Positions 24,837 through 32,620 of a stretch of 64,000 nucleotides of DNA are shown here, one piece after another. Within the stretch, counting starts at the first letter, position 1; each line of letters starts with the position of its first letter. The DNA is from Planctomycetota bacterium (lineage in GTDB: Bacteria > Planctomycetota > SZUA-567 > H5-PLA8). The position numbers were made by a program, and so were the translations under genes. Under the pieces are notes generated by a model. It did not search any database, was not told the DNA's origin, and saw only the letters and a program-made list of their open reading frames with translations. The DNA lies in assembly GCA_015075375.1 (NCBI GenBank), contig JABTUM010000002.1, forward strand, positions 1,723,393-1,787,392, in the 5' to 3' direction.

Positions 24837-25517
24837 TTAAACGCCCCGCACCGCATCCAGAACGGCCTTGGTGCGCGGAGCGTCCCCTGCATCCGCGCGC
24901 AGCCGAGCGTGCAGCGCCTTCAAGTCCGCCTCGCTCCGCAGCGCCTCGCACGCCGGACCCTTCACCGCCCGCAGATGGCAGCGCACCAGATGATGAAACG
25001 GATCGCCCGCCGCCGCCTCGCCCGACCACGAAGCGTGCTCGAAGACCTTCGCCGGCACCCCCGCCGCAAGCGCCAGCCACGCCGGCTCGCCCGCGCTCGA
25101 CGAAACCAAAAACGTCGACTGCCCTTCGGCCAGCTCCATCCCGCGCGTCAATTCCGCCGCCGGCACGCACAGCGTCGCGACGCTCGCGTAACCCACCGGC
25201 CCCCAGCCCTTCAGCGCAGCCAGTTGCTGCGCGCAGCGCCAGCGATGCGAACGCGCGCCCTCGGCCTGAGGCAATAGCGTCCACGCATCCGTCCAGCCCT
25301 CGCGCGCCAGCAGCGCGCGAAACGCCTCCCGAGCCGCGAGCGGTTCGAAGCAGAGCACCCGCCGCCAGCCCCGCGCCGCCGCCACCGCGCCGCTGCGCGC
25401 CATGCCGTCCAGCAGCAACGCCTCCGCCAGCCGAGCTGCGTCCGCCCCGCCCGCCGCGAACCCCAGCGACTCCGCCGCCGGATACGCCGCGAAGAATAAT
25501 AAGGTAGGCGCGTTCAT
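24837..25517 (-). CDS. Divergent DUF2064/CofC-like nucleotidyltransferase-fold protein (tentative)
   Basis: A 226-residue soluble protein starting at ATG 25517 (MNAPTLLFFAAYPAAESLGF). The pattern of a first strand LLFFAAYP, a helix ARLAEALLLDGMARSG, a strand RRVLCFEP and a late STFLVSSSAGEPAWLALA follows the DUF2064/TIGR04282 GT-A family (FAKxPxPGxVKTRLA, ..., VVLGPAxDGGYxLIGL). The active-site residues of that family are not kept: no KTRL and no GSDxPD. It is either a divergent or inactive member, or an unrelated alpha/beta protein. It follows the ECF sigma gene on the same strand after a 100-base gap and need not be part of that operon. Confidence 0.6.
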   Translation of the reverse strand: MNAPTLLFFAAYPAAESLGFAAGGADAARLAEALLLDGMARSGAVAAARGWRRVLCFEPLAAREAFRALLAREGWTDAWTLLPQAEGARSHRWRCAQQLAALKGWGPVGYASVATLCVPAAELTRGMELAEGQSTFLVSSSAGEPAWLALAAGVPAKVFEHASWSGEAAAGDPFHHLVRCHLRAVKGPACEALRSEADLKALHARLRADAGDAPRTKAVLDAVRGV

Positions 25518-25689
25518 CCGCCCGATGTTGGCCGATTCCAAACCAGAAGCAAGCGAGCGCCCCCCACCCAACTTGGAGCCTGTTAAAAAAGCCGTGGTCT
25601 TTTTCCCTCTCCCTCGGGGAGTGGGTCGGGTGCGGGAGGTGGTTCAACAAGCCCATGAGCCCGGAGGGCAGGTATCGCAGGCAGCCCGC

Positions 25690-25800
25690 CCGAAGGCCGT
25701 CCTATTGCATATTTAAAGTTAAGTAAAATAATATACTTATAATTTTATGTATTCTACTGTATCTTGCCTAAATGCGGTGTACACGATCCAGAAGGAGGGC
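25690..25800 (+). promoter_or_regulatory. AT-rich promoter-like region before the pectate lyase gene
   Basis: Within otherwise GC-rich DNA, 25703-25760 is almost all A and T (TTGCATATTTAAAGTTAAGT and on). TTGCAT near 25704 with ATAATA 17 bases later would fit a sigma-70 promoter. No operator palindrome was found. The contrast in composition is clear; the exact promoter boxes are a guess. Confidence 0.4.
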
Positions 25801-25806
25801 CTAACC

Positions 25807-27096
25807 ATGCTCCGCTGCCCGCTCTTCGGTCTGCTCCTGCTCCTCTGCACCGCCGCGGCGTTACCCGCCGCGCAGCCCTGCTTTCCCGGAGCGGTCGGAT
25901 ACGGGATCGAAACCCCCGGCGGGCGCGGCGGCAAAGTCCTCACCGTCACGACGCTCGCCGGATCCGGACCCGGCAGCCTGCGTGAAGCCCTCGCCGCGAA
26001 AGGCCCGCGCATCGTCGTCTTCGCCGTCGGCGGCGTCATCGACCTCGCCGAACAGGCCCTCGAGATCGACGAGCCCTTCGTCACCGTCGCCGGCCAGACC
26101 GCGCCCGCGCCCGGCATCACGCTTATCCGCGCCGGACTGCGCATCTCGGCCCACGACGTCGTGCTCCGGCACCTCCGCGTCCGCCCCGGCGACTGCGGCA
26201 AGCCCAAGAAGTCCGGCTGGTCGCCCGACGGCCTGAGCACCTACACCGCGCAGACGCCCGGAGCCCAAGGACCGCACGACATCGTCATCGATCACTGCTC
26301 CTTCACCTGGGCCGTCGACGAGAACCTCAGCGCCAGCGGCGTCCGCCATGCCGGCCGAGCCTTCACGTCGCATCGCGTCACCTTCTCGAACAACATCATC
26401 GCCGAAGGCCTGGCCCAATCGACCCACGAGAAAGGCGAACACTCCAAAGGCACGCTCATCCACGACAACGCCCGCGAGATCGCCATCCTCGGCAACCTCT
26501 ACGCCTGCAACACCGAACGCAACCCCGTCCTCAAGCCCGACGCCGCCGCCGTCATCGCCAACAACCTCGTTTACAATCCGGCCAAACGAGCGATCCACAC
26601 GTATTGGAATACCCGCGAATACGAAGGCAAGATGCAGACCATGCTCCCCGCGACCCTCGTCATCGTCGGCAACACGCTCTGGACCGGCCCCAACACCCCG
26701 CCCGAGATGCCCTTCGTCTTCATCCAGAACGGCAAGGCCGACGTCTACCTTCAGGATAACCTCACGCTCGGCCCCGGCGGCAAGCCCGTCGCCGAAGTCG
26801 GCGGCAATCCCAAGATCCTGAAGGAGTGCCCCTTCTGGCCCGCCGGCTACACCGCGCTGCCCGCGAAGGAAGCCGCCGAACACGTCCTCAACCAAGCCGG
26901 CGCGCGGCCCTGGGATCGCGACGCCATCGACGAGCGCATCGTCGCAGGCGTCCGCGCCCGCACCGGCAAGATGATCGACAGCCAGGAGCAAGTCGGCGGC
27001 TACCCCAAGCCCGAACCCACCCGGCACACCCTTACCGTCCCCGCCGACCCCCAAGCCCTCGACGCCTGGCTCGAATCCTTCATCCCCAAGTCCTGA
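25807..27096 (+). CDS. Secreted pectate lyase-like protein (polysaccharide lyase family 1 type)
   Basis: A 429-residue exported protein. ATG 25807 has AAGGAGGG 7 bases upstream; an in-frame ATG at 25747 has no signal. A signal peptide (FGLLLLLCTAAALPAAQ) precedes a right-handed beta-helix region with the family hallmark GGRGGKVLTVTTLAGSGPGS, LREAL, IVVFAVGGVIDL. DIVIDHCSFTWAVDENLS and STHEKGEHSKGTLIHDN match the pectate lyase-like proteins common in Bacteroidetes and Planctomycetes. Family 1 lyases cleave pectate by beta-elimination with Ca2+; true activity here is unproven. No transporter or other pectin gene is next to it. The upstream 100 bases are distinctly AT-rich. Confidence 0.88.
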   Translation: MLRCPLFGLLLLLCTAAALPAAQPCFPGAVGYGIETPGGRGGKVLTVTTLAGSGPGSLREALAAKGPRIVVFAVGGVIDLAEQALEIDEPFVTVAGQTAPAPGITLIRAGLRISAHDVVLRHLRVRPGDCGKPKKSGWSPDGLSTYTAQTPGAQGPHDIVIDHCSFTWAVDENLSASGVRHAGRAFTSHRVTFSNNIIAEGLAQSTHEKGEHSKGTLIHDNAREIAILGNLYACNTERNPVLKPDAAAVIANNLVYNPAKRAIHTYWNTREYEGKMQTMLPATLVIVGNTLWTGPNTPPEMPFVFIQNGKADVYLQDNLTLGPGGKPVAEVGGNPKILKECPFWPAGYTALPAKEAAEHVLNQAGARPWDRDAIDERIVAGVRARTGKMIDSQEQVGGYPKPEPTRHTLTVPADPQALDAWLESFIPKS

Positions 27097-27538
27097 CCTG
27101 CTTCCTTCTCCCCCTTACCAAGGGGGAGTCAGAGGGGGTGCCGTTGCCGTTCTCTCCCCCTTACCAAGGGGGAGTTAGAGGGGGTGCCGTTGCCGTCCCC
27201 TTCTCCCTCTGGGAGAAGGGCAGGGATGAGGGAGGTCAACCGTTCGCCCTAGCCGTTTCCGTTCTCTCCCCCTTACCAAGGGGGAGCTAGAGGGGGTGCC
27301 GTGGACTGCCGTGCCGTGGGGTGCCGCGGAGCGGCACGGGAAAATAGCCGGGGGTAAGCGCGCTCTTAAGCGCGCGCCACCCCCGGAACCCCGCACCGAA
27401 TCGAATGCGCACCCCGGCAGGGGTGCGAGGAAAACAGGGCCCGTCGACCGCAACATCAGCAAACAAGCAGGACCATCGCCGCCAAGGTGGACCACGTGCG
27501 AATCAGGTTCGCCTCCGTCAATCGGCTTACACGGAAAA
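27097..27538. repeat. Repeat-filled intergenic region: three palindromic units plus a long hairpin
   Basis: This 442-base gap holds no gene. A 21-base palindrome (CTCCCCCTT, acc, AAGGGGGAG) occurs at 27108-27128, 27154-27174 and 27266-27286, each followed by (T/C)AGAGGGGGTGCCG. A different palindrome, CCTTCTCCC/GGGAGAAGG, lies at 27200-27219. A further hairpin at 27348-27386 has arms CCGGGGGT/ACCCCCGG around GCGCGC/GCGCGC. Such units are typical of dispersed intergenic palindromes. They start 12 bases after the pectate lyase stop and may also end its transcript. Confidence 0.85.
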
Positions 27539-27934
27539 TTAACGGCGCGATTCCCCACGTACATTGGATTTATCTTGCATTCGGCCCATGGCTGAAAAGA
27601 GTCCGCCACAAAAGTCACCGAGAATCATCACCATCAGACCATAGAACGTGATGGCCCAGAAAAGTCCGAAAACGATGCGGCCTGATGGCCAGTAGAAGAG
27701 GTAGTACAGATTCCAAGCCAAAGAGAGCGCGAAGAGGATGGCTCCGACCACACGAGCGGTCTTGCGGGCTTGACTGCGGTTCTTACGTGCACTCAACAAG
27801 TCAGCGTATTGGGCGAACAGCCGATCGATCTCATCCTGCGGAACGCCTTGCTGAGCGAGGCGCTGCGCAATCTTCTCCGGGCTCTCCCCCCGGATCAATG
27901 CCGCCGACACCTCGATCTCATTCCGAGTTTCCAT
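27539..27934 (-). CDS. Small membrane protein of unknown function
   Basis: A 131-residue protein. The first 55 residues are a soluble helical domain (EIEVSAALIRGESPEKIAQR, LAQQGVPQDEIDRLFAQY) that reads like a short DNA- or protein-binding helical bundle. Two membrane helices follow (ARVVGAILFALSLAWNLYYL and IVFGLFWAITFYGLMVMILG). The C-terminus is charged. No family is recognised. It is the first gene, reading from the left, of the low-GC island and lies on the minus strand like the rest of the island genes. Confidence 0.72.
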   Translation of the reverse strand: METRNEIEVSAALIRGESPEKIAQRLAQQGVPQDEIDRLFAQYADLLSARKNRSQARKTARVVGAILFALSLAWNLYYLFYWPSGRIVFGLFWAITFYGLMVMILGDFCGGLFSAMGRMQDKSNVRGESRR

Positions 27935-27954
27935 TGTGGACCCTGTAGCCTTTA

Positions 27955-28218
27955 GATTCTGGCGATTGCCTGCCCGTCATTCGACGGAACTTTCATGCCC
28001 AAATCCATCTTCCTCCCTTGTGCCAACGGCACAACCTTGGTTAGCCCAGGGCAAGGCGCGCCCCGCGCGCCGCCGCCCTGGGAAATCGGCGCCCCCGATC
28101 CGTTCCGCCCTGTAGGGGCGGCCTTAACTCGGCTTCAGTCACCACCCGCCCGTCGCCCTCCAACCTCGAAAAGGTTGAGCACCGAAGCCCAGAGCAAGCG
28201 CCGCAGGCGCCAGCAGCC
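27955..28218. repeat. Intergenic region with a nested GC-rich hairpin
   Basis: The region holds no gene that I can support. At 28045-28082 a nested palindrome is formed by CCCAGGGC/GCCCTGGG around GGCGCGC/GCGCGCC. The bases that follow are GC-rich and unlike the AT-richer gene next to them, as expected of inserted repeat DNA. Confidence 0.6.
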
Positions 28219-29154
28219 CTACCGCTTAAGCCCATCACGCCCCTTTTGAGTCTCCCTGGTGGGTACATTTTGGAGTTCAACTGAAGTGGCGGGGGCATCA
28301 CCCAAAGTAAGCAATTCAACGTTATCTTTATACCATGACCTAAGTAAGAACAAAATGTGTGAGCGAGCCACCTCATCATCAAGATAGGGGAATTTCGAGA
28401 TCTTTGCCCCAGTATGCTCCTGGATCCAAGCCGCCGCACGCTTCCGCTTCTCTATGAGACATTCGTCGAGATCCTTCGCCTGCAACTCTAAAAATGCAAT
28501 TAGGTAGATAAGACTTCTGCCGTCTTTTTCAATTGCGTCTATTAATCGTCTCTCAATCGAGATGGCTCCTGGTAATTGGTCCATCAGTCGCGCAGGAGAA
28601 AACTTTCCGCTCTCGATAAACTGAAAAAACTTGCTAGGCCAGTCACCAGGAAAATGCAACTTGATTACGTCAGATGCGGCCTCCCACAGATCGCATTGGT
28701 CGAGGTCTCCATTCTCAAGAATCTCCAATGCCTTACCCGCGTACTTCTCTCGGTCAAAATAGTACGCTACTCTAAACGCCTGGGACCTAATCGGCGAATA
28801 CTCACCGTCTACAAGGAGCTTCATTACCCGGTCGTAAATAGTTTTATCGCGACCCAAAACCTCAGAAGCAGTAGGGTTACCCCAAAGAAAAATTAGACCG
28901 CAATAATGCAGCCGCGGATTCTCCGAGCAAAGTAAACTCCTGATACCTTCCCGAGAGCGAGGCCATGATCGATGAATTAACCAGAAATCACTGTTTCCAA
29001 TAATATTATTATACTTTTTGGAATCAATAGGGTGCTTTAAGATTTGAGACTCAAGGCTTTTAAATGCATCATCTAGAGAAATGGTAGCTTCTTCCCCCCA
29101 ACTTCCAGTTGTGATAAAGACAAGAAGGCCACTAATCAGGAATTCTTTGTACAT
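28219..29154 (-). CDS. Exported protein of unknown function with helical repeats
   Basis: A 311-residue protein starting at ATG 29154, with GGAGG 6 bases upstream. The N-terminus MYKEFLISGLLVFITTGSWG is a signal peptide. The mature part is helical, with a spacing that suggests HEAT-like repeats (EGIRSLLCSENPRLHYCGLI, YSPIRSQAFRVAYYFDREKY). No family is recognised. Codon use is AT-richer than in the flanking genome (many AAA, ATA and TTA codons), pointing to a foreign origin. The last 20 residues run into repeat-like GC-rich DNA, so the C-terminus may not be original. Confidence 0.72.
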   Translation of the reverse strand: MYKEFLISGLLVFITTGSWGEEATISLDDAFKSLESQILKHPIDSKKYNNIIGNSDFWLIHRSWPRSREGIRSLLCSENPRLHYCGLIFLWGNPTASEVLGRDKTIYDRVMKLLVDGEYSPIRSQAFRVAYYFDREKYAGKALEILENGDLDQCDLWEAASDVIKLHFPGDWPSKFFQFIESGKFSPARLMDQLPGAISIERRLIDAIEKDGRSLIYLIAFLELQAKDLDECLIEKRKRAAAWIQEHTGAKISKFPYLDDEVARSHILFLLRSWYKDNVELLTLGDAPATSVELQNVPTRETQKGRDGLKR

Positions 29155-29187
29155 TGCAGGCCTCCACCAATTGTTCTTTAGTCGCTC

Positions 29188-29222
29188 GTGGCCCACACAA
29201 ACCGCAGGCTTGTGTGGGCCAC
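29188..29222. repeat. Perfect 13-base inverted repeat upstream of the 28219-29154 gene
   Basis: GTGGCCCACACAA at 29188-29200 pairs exactly with TTGTGTGGGCCAC at 29210-29222, loop of 9 bases. There is no T-run on either side, so it does not look like a simple terminator. The left arm with flank (CGTGGCCCACACAAACCG) recurs at 31365-31382 in front of another island gene. Confidence 0.85.
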
Positions 29223-29240
29223 CCGCCTGGGCAGTACTAC

Positions 29241-29771
29241 CTAGTCAAAATGCATGGTGTCCATTTTAAGGTATAAACTTCCATCAAGCTTTCTGTATTC
29301 AAATCCGCCTAAGTTTAGATGAGTATCGACCCATTCATGCCTCTGTAGCTCTGAAAATCTGATCTGTTTGCCATCCTCTTCTTCAATCCAGGCATTTCCC
29401 TTTTCGAATTCTTTCAATAGCGCTTGGCCAGTTCGGCCCCAATGATCGTCGTTAATTTCAAAATCGATCCTGAAGCTGACAGCGTGTTTGATTAGCGCAC
29501 GTTGAGCCTCTAATTCGCACGTGTTGGCTTTGTTTATTCCCGTCACGCCACGCATTACCTCCAAGAAATGTTTTGCTCGTACTGCAAATGTAACGTCAAA
29601 TCTATTGCTTAGATTACTGTGCGAAAATTTTATCTTACACGAGATCTTTGGATCATGGTTAGTCCTTTGGCCACTCTTGCAAAGGCGACATTGTCCTCCC
29701 AATCGCTCGTGGTCTAAGGGTGGAATCAAAGTTCCGCACGAGTTGCACGGAACCTTTTTCTTATCCGACAT
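29241..29771 (-). CDS. Zinc-ribbon protein of unknown function
   Basis: A 176-residue protein, start ATG 29771 with GGGAG 8 bases upstream. The N-terminus has a zinc ribbon, VPCNSCGTLIPPLDHERLGG followed by QCRLCKSG, very close in style to the zinc ribbon that opens the 429-residue protein at 33108-34397 (FCNTCGKRIPAAELEQ). The remaining 120 residues are mixed alpha/beta and not recognised. Base composition is AT-rich like its island neighbours. The end lies just before the inverted repeat at 29188-29222. Confidence 0.72.
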   Translation of the reverse strand: MSDKKKVPCNSCGTLIPPLDHERLGGQCRLCKSGQRTNHDPKISCKIKFSHSNLSNRFDVTFAVRAKHFLEVMRGVTGINKANTCELEAQRALIKHAVSFRIDFEINDDHWGRTGQALLKEFEKGNAWIEEEDGKQIRFSELQRHEWVDTHLNLGGFEYRKLDGSLYLKMDTMHFD

Positions 29772-29796
29772 CGGAATGGCTCCCAACCCTGCATGT

Positions 29797-29839
29797 TGGC
29801 TGGTGGCTCGGTCACGCCTCATCTTTCCGCGTACCCTTT
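29797..29839. repeat. Leader repeat, copy A
   Basis: These 43 bases differ from 30401-30443 at only two or three positions (shared core CTTTCCGCGTACCC, TGGCTGGTGGCTCGG). Copy A lies 26 bases in front of the zinc-ribbon gene start at 29771, copy B 45 bases in front of the next island gene start at 30356, both in the same orientation. Confidence 0.85.
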
Positions 29840-29981
29840 AGGAACGGATGCCACTGGTTGCGGGTGTAAGCAATCAGTGCCTCACCTTCCGGATCGCCGC
29901 GGAGCCGCCTTTTCATGGCATCCCAGCCCGCTACATACGCTTCAGTCGCTTCAGAACGCCACATCGAAAAAGAATTACTCA

Positions 29982-30356
29982 TTATTTCGGGAAATAAAAT
30001 CCACCCTTCTCACCATCAAATTCAGGACTATACCGAGAATCGGTCCCTACGGCCCCCCTCAATGCGTGTATCGTTACATACGCTACTACCAGCACAGTGG
30101 TGTCGACAGGCTGTCCATCTATCTCATGTATTTTAATTTCTAGCCCTCTCTCATGCATTAAACCAGCAACCTCTTTCTCCCAAAAATACTCTACGCCAAA
30201 CAACACGCCTGTCTTCCACCGCACGTCACCGCAATTCGCATTGAAGTCTAGCTCTAGTTGACCACTATCTCTTGTCCATCCCGCAAAAAGGGCAACGCGG
30301 GCAAAATATCCAATTTTTCCCCTCTGCTCAGCTAATTTATACTCAAATTTTCGCAT
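29982..30356 (-). CDS. Small protein resembling an isolated EF-G domain IV (tentative)
   Basis: A 124-residue protein from ATG 30356 (MRKFEYKLAEQRGKIGYFAR); the open frame extends upstream through repeat DNA but without a start signal. The pattern of ARVALFAGW strands, GVLFGVEYFWEK helix and EIDGQPVDTTVLVVAYVTIH resembles EF-G domain IV, where a similar HxVDSSxxAFxxA stretch closes the fold. Stand-alone proteins of this kind occur in Planctomycetes and relatives with unknown role. The resemblance is from pattern reading only. It is AT-rich and preceded by leader repeat copy B. Confidence 0.6.
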   Translation of the reverse strand: MRKFEYKLAEQRGKIGYFARVALFAGWTRDSGQLELDFNANCGDVRWKTGVLFGVEYFWEKEVAGLMHERGLEIKIHEIDGQPVDTTVLVVAYVTIHALRGAVGTDSRYSPEFDGEKGGFYFPK

Positions 30357-30400
30357 CTCATTCCCCACTACCTTGCCAACCCAATCCTCAACTCGGCTAA

Positions 30401-30444
30401 TGGCTGGTGGCTCGGCCACGCCTCTTCTTTCCGCGTACCCTTTT
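30401..30444. repeat. Leader repeat, copy B
   Basis: Near-identical to copy A at 29797-29839 in the same orientation. A second, smaller palindrome CCGGCC-tg-GGCCGG lies nearby at 30554-30567 inside the 3' end of the next gene. Confidence 0.85.
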
Positions 30445-30522
30445 GGCGCCTGATGCAAAGTGGAATGCACGGGTTGCGAACGGCCGCATCCCGCGGCACC
30501 AAATCCGGAAGCGGCCACACGT

Positions 30523-31347
30523 TCATGGACGACCGGATGGGCTGCCCGCGCCACCGGCCTGGGCCGGTACAGATGCTCCTGTCTTGGGATTTGAATACCT
30601 ATTAAGCAACATTTCTACCTCCTCACCAAACGACGTCTCGCGCGGCCCCATTCCAGGCATCCAAAACGCACTTCTATCCTCCTTTAAAATATTAAGCTCA
30701 TCAATAATCATTTTGTCACCCGATTGCGCTAAGCCTAGAACTGCAAAATATCTAGTAGTACTCGAAAAGTCGGGATCCTTTGCCATGCTCAGAATTGCAC
30801 GCCGATGTTCCGGCAGAGATGCGAGTGTAGTTAACATCAAGGGACAATCTTTAATTGCTTGATCTTCTTGGGCGAATTCGTGTAGGAGCGCCTTCCAATT
30901 CTCATGCCCGAATGCGGCATAACCGACCTCTTGCCAAATAGTCAGCTTCTTATTGGGATCAGCTACTTCATTTAACGCGCGCACAATGTCAATCCTGCCG
31001 GCATTTATGAGCTCTTGAATGAAAAATGAAAAGCTTTCGGTGCGCAGGTTCACTTTGGCGGCGGATGAAAGCGAATTCATCTTCAGCTCACAATACCGTA
31101 CCGCCTCTTTATGTGGTAGTTTTTGCAGCGCCTCTACGGCATCTTTGTATGTGCCTCCGAATTCAATATTCGGACCTTCGACGAGAGCTATTAACTCTTG
31201 GTCTGATAGTGCCTTTGTCGAACTCTTGGTCAGTTCTAAAGACGATCTTTTATGCTTCACCCAAGCAATATAGCTACCAGTCAACACCATCGCGACCAAG
31301 AGCATAGCCACAAGTAAGCCTTTAGGAGAAATCTGTAGGTCTCGCAC
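30523..31347 (-). CDS. Membrane-anchored protein of unknown function
   Basis: A 274-residue protein. The start is GTG 31347, with GGGAG 6 bases upstream, placing a membrane helix at residues 8-28 (GLLVAMLLVAMVLTGSYIAW). The outer part is helical with HEAT-like spacing (TYKDAVEALQKLPHKEAVRY, RTESFSFFIQELINAGRIDI). No family is recognised. The last 25 residues (PAQAGGAGSPSGRP and before) are encoded by GC-rich, repeat-like DNA and differ in style from the rest, so the original C-terminus may have been replaced by a repeat insertion. Confidence 0.7.
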   Translation of the reverse strand: MRDLQISPKGLLVAMLLVAMVLTGSYIAWVKHKRSSLELTKSSTKALSDQELIALVEGPNIEFGGTYKDAVEALQKLPHKEAVRYCELKMNSLSSAAKVNLRTESFSFFIQELINAGRIDIVRALNEVADPNKKLTIWQEVGYAAFGHENWKALLHEFAQEDQAIKDCPLMLTTLASLPEHRRAILSMAKDPDFSSTTRYFAVLGLAQSGDKMIIDELNILKEDRSAFWMPGMGPRETSFGEEVEMLLNRYSNPKTGASVPAQAGGAGSPSGRP

Positions 31348-31906
31348 TATCGGCTCCCTTCGCGCGTGGCCCACACAAACCGGCGGGTGGCCGGGAGCGG
31401 GTGCCACGGAGCAAGCGTCGTGAGCTTGCTCCGTGCCCAGACGAACGCGCACGCTCAAGCCGCCGCCCCATTCGTCCACGCCACGAGCTCGCCCTCTCGT
31501 CGCCCCTGCTTCAGCCACCGAAAACGTGACCCGCATCACGCTTCCGACGAGACCGTAAAGAAGCGAACGTGTCCCGGCAGGTTGTATCGAACCGACTTTC
31601 GATACACAAAGCCGCGGTGCAGGGACATGCCACGGAGCCTAGCCATAGCGGTCAGCCAGGCAAGGAGCAAGCCCACACCGCTTGCTCCTTGGCACCCTTC
31701 ACCGACACCTACTCGCGGTAACAAGGACCGCTACTGGCCACCCGCCAGAATGGCTTTCCTCTCCATGCGCTTACCTCTCCAGGTCCAGCGCCCGACGGCA
31801 GGCGCCCCAAAAATACGCGCGGATCGGCTTCTCCACGCCCAACCGACCGCGTACGCTTAAGATTCAAATCCTTCGGCCAGCGGATGGACCACCAACCTAC
31901 TTCCAC
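31348..31906. repeat. 559-base intergenic region with two matching hairpins
   Basis: Several short open frames exist here but none has a credible start or composition. Two hairpins share the same stem: CACGGAGCAAGC/GCTTGCTCCGTG at 31405-31435 and CAAGGAGCAAGC/GCTTGCTCCTTG at 31661-31691, each with a 7-base loop. At 31365-31382 lies the 18-base copy of the arm seen at 29187-29204. The region is GC-rich inside an AT-rich island, consistent with accumulated palindromic repeats. Confidence 0.8.
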
Positions 31907-32620
31907 TTAATCAAGCGCCGCCACTTGCGAAAGGGCTCGGCGCGAACGATCTAATTCAGGGTAAGTCTCAACCGCAATCTGCTTCACGAGTTCCCACGAC
32001 ACATCTGGATTGATCTTCTCACGTCCAACCTTTCGGATAACAACTGCGGGGGGATCTTGGAATCCAAGATCGGAAAAAAGTAACAGCGACCAAACCGCAG
32101 CGATTTTACGAGTCCGTATTAGTTGCTCCTCATCAAAGCCCAACGTCAACTTAGCTTCGTAGACCAGCAGTTGGGAGCCGACGCAAATAACCAGATCGGG
32201 CTTCGCATTGAACATCCCTTGAACCGATTTGTAAACAGTGTGCTCCTTTTCCGATAACCAACTTGCGCCTTTAAATAGTATTTTCCTTGGGTGTGTTATA
32301 TTAGGGGTGCGAAGTTCGATCGGTTCAAGTTGCGAGTACAGTCGACAATCGCTTACCCGCTCCTGCTGAGCAATGATCGATACGAGTGTATCCATGAAAT
32401 GATTCGGGCTATGCTTCCGTTCGTAATAGGCATCCCGGATGAGCGCGACCTCAGTAAAGATTCGAAATCCTGCTACGTCTTGATTTCCTCCGAGGAATCG
32501 TCGTAGTGCATGGTAATTATTGGTTGGTTCATGAAGTAGTCGAAAGAGGTGTGCGCAGGCATTTCGCTCTTCGCGATTGTACCGATCATAGTCAGGTTGC
32601 TCGACCTTTGAGTGTGCCAC
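31907..32620 (-). CDS. PD-(D/E)XK-type nuclease-like protein (solitary)
   Basis: A 237-residue protein from GTG 32620 with GGAGG 4 bases upstream. The core motif is KPDLVICVGSQLLVYEAKLT: an acidic PD followed by a hydrophobic strand and E-A-K, the PD-(D/E)XK nuclease active site. The N-terminal part (YNREERNACAHLFRLLHEP) carries the conserved Glu-Arg helix often seen before this fold in restriction-like enzymes. No methylase, specificity subunit or toxin-antitoxin partner is adjacent. It may be a defence nuclease, a DNA-repair enzyme or a decayed restriction gene. Composition is AT-rich, like the rest of the island. Confidence 0.7.
   Translation of the reverse strand: MAHSKVEQPDYDRYNREERNACAHLFRLLHEPTNNYHALRRFLGGNQDVAGFRIFTEVALIRDAYYERKHSPNHFMDTLVSIIAQQERVSDCRLYSQLEPIELRTPNITHPRKILFKGASWLSEKEHTVYKSVQGMFNAKPDLVICVGSQLLVYEAKLTLGFDEEQLIRTRKIAAVWSLLLFSDLGFQDPPAVVIRKVGREKINPDVSWELVKQIAVETYPELDRSRRALSQVAALD

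Noticed and set aside
27100..27300. CRISPR array
   Set aside because: Only three irregularly spaced palindromic units, no constant spacer length and no cas genes; they are dispersed palindromes.
31366..31954. Plus-strand open frames of 164 and 90 codons in the island
   Set aside because: They run through palindromic repeat DNA, have Ala/Arg/Pro-rich random composition and no start signals.
27539..32620. Integron cassette array
   Set aside because: Same-strand small genes with repeats between them suggested attC sites, but no GTTRRRY/RYYYAAC core pairs at the repeat ends could be found and there is no integrase gene in the window.
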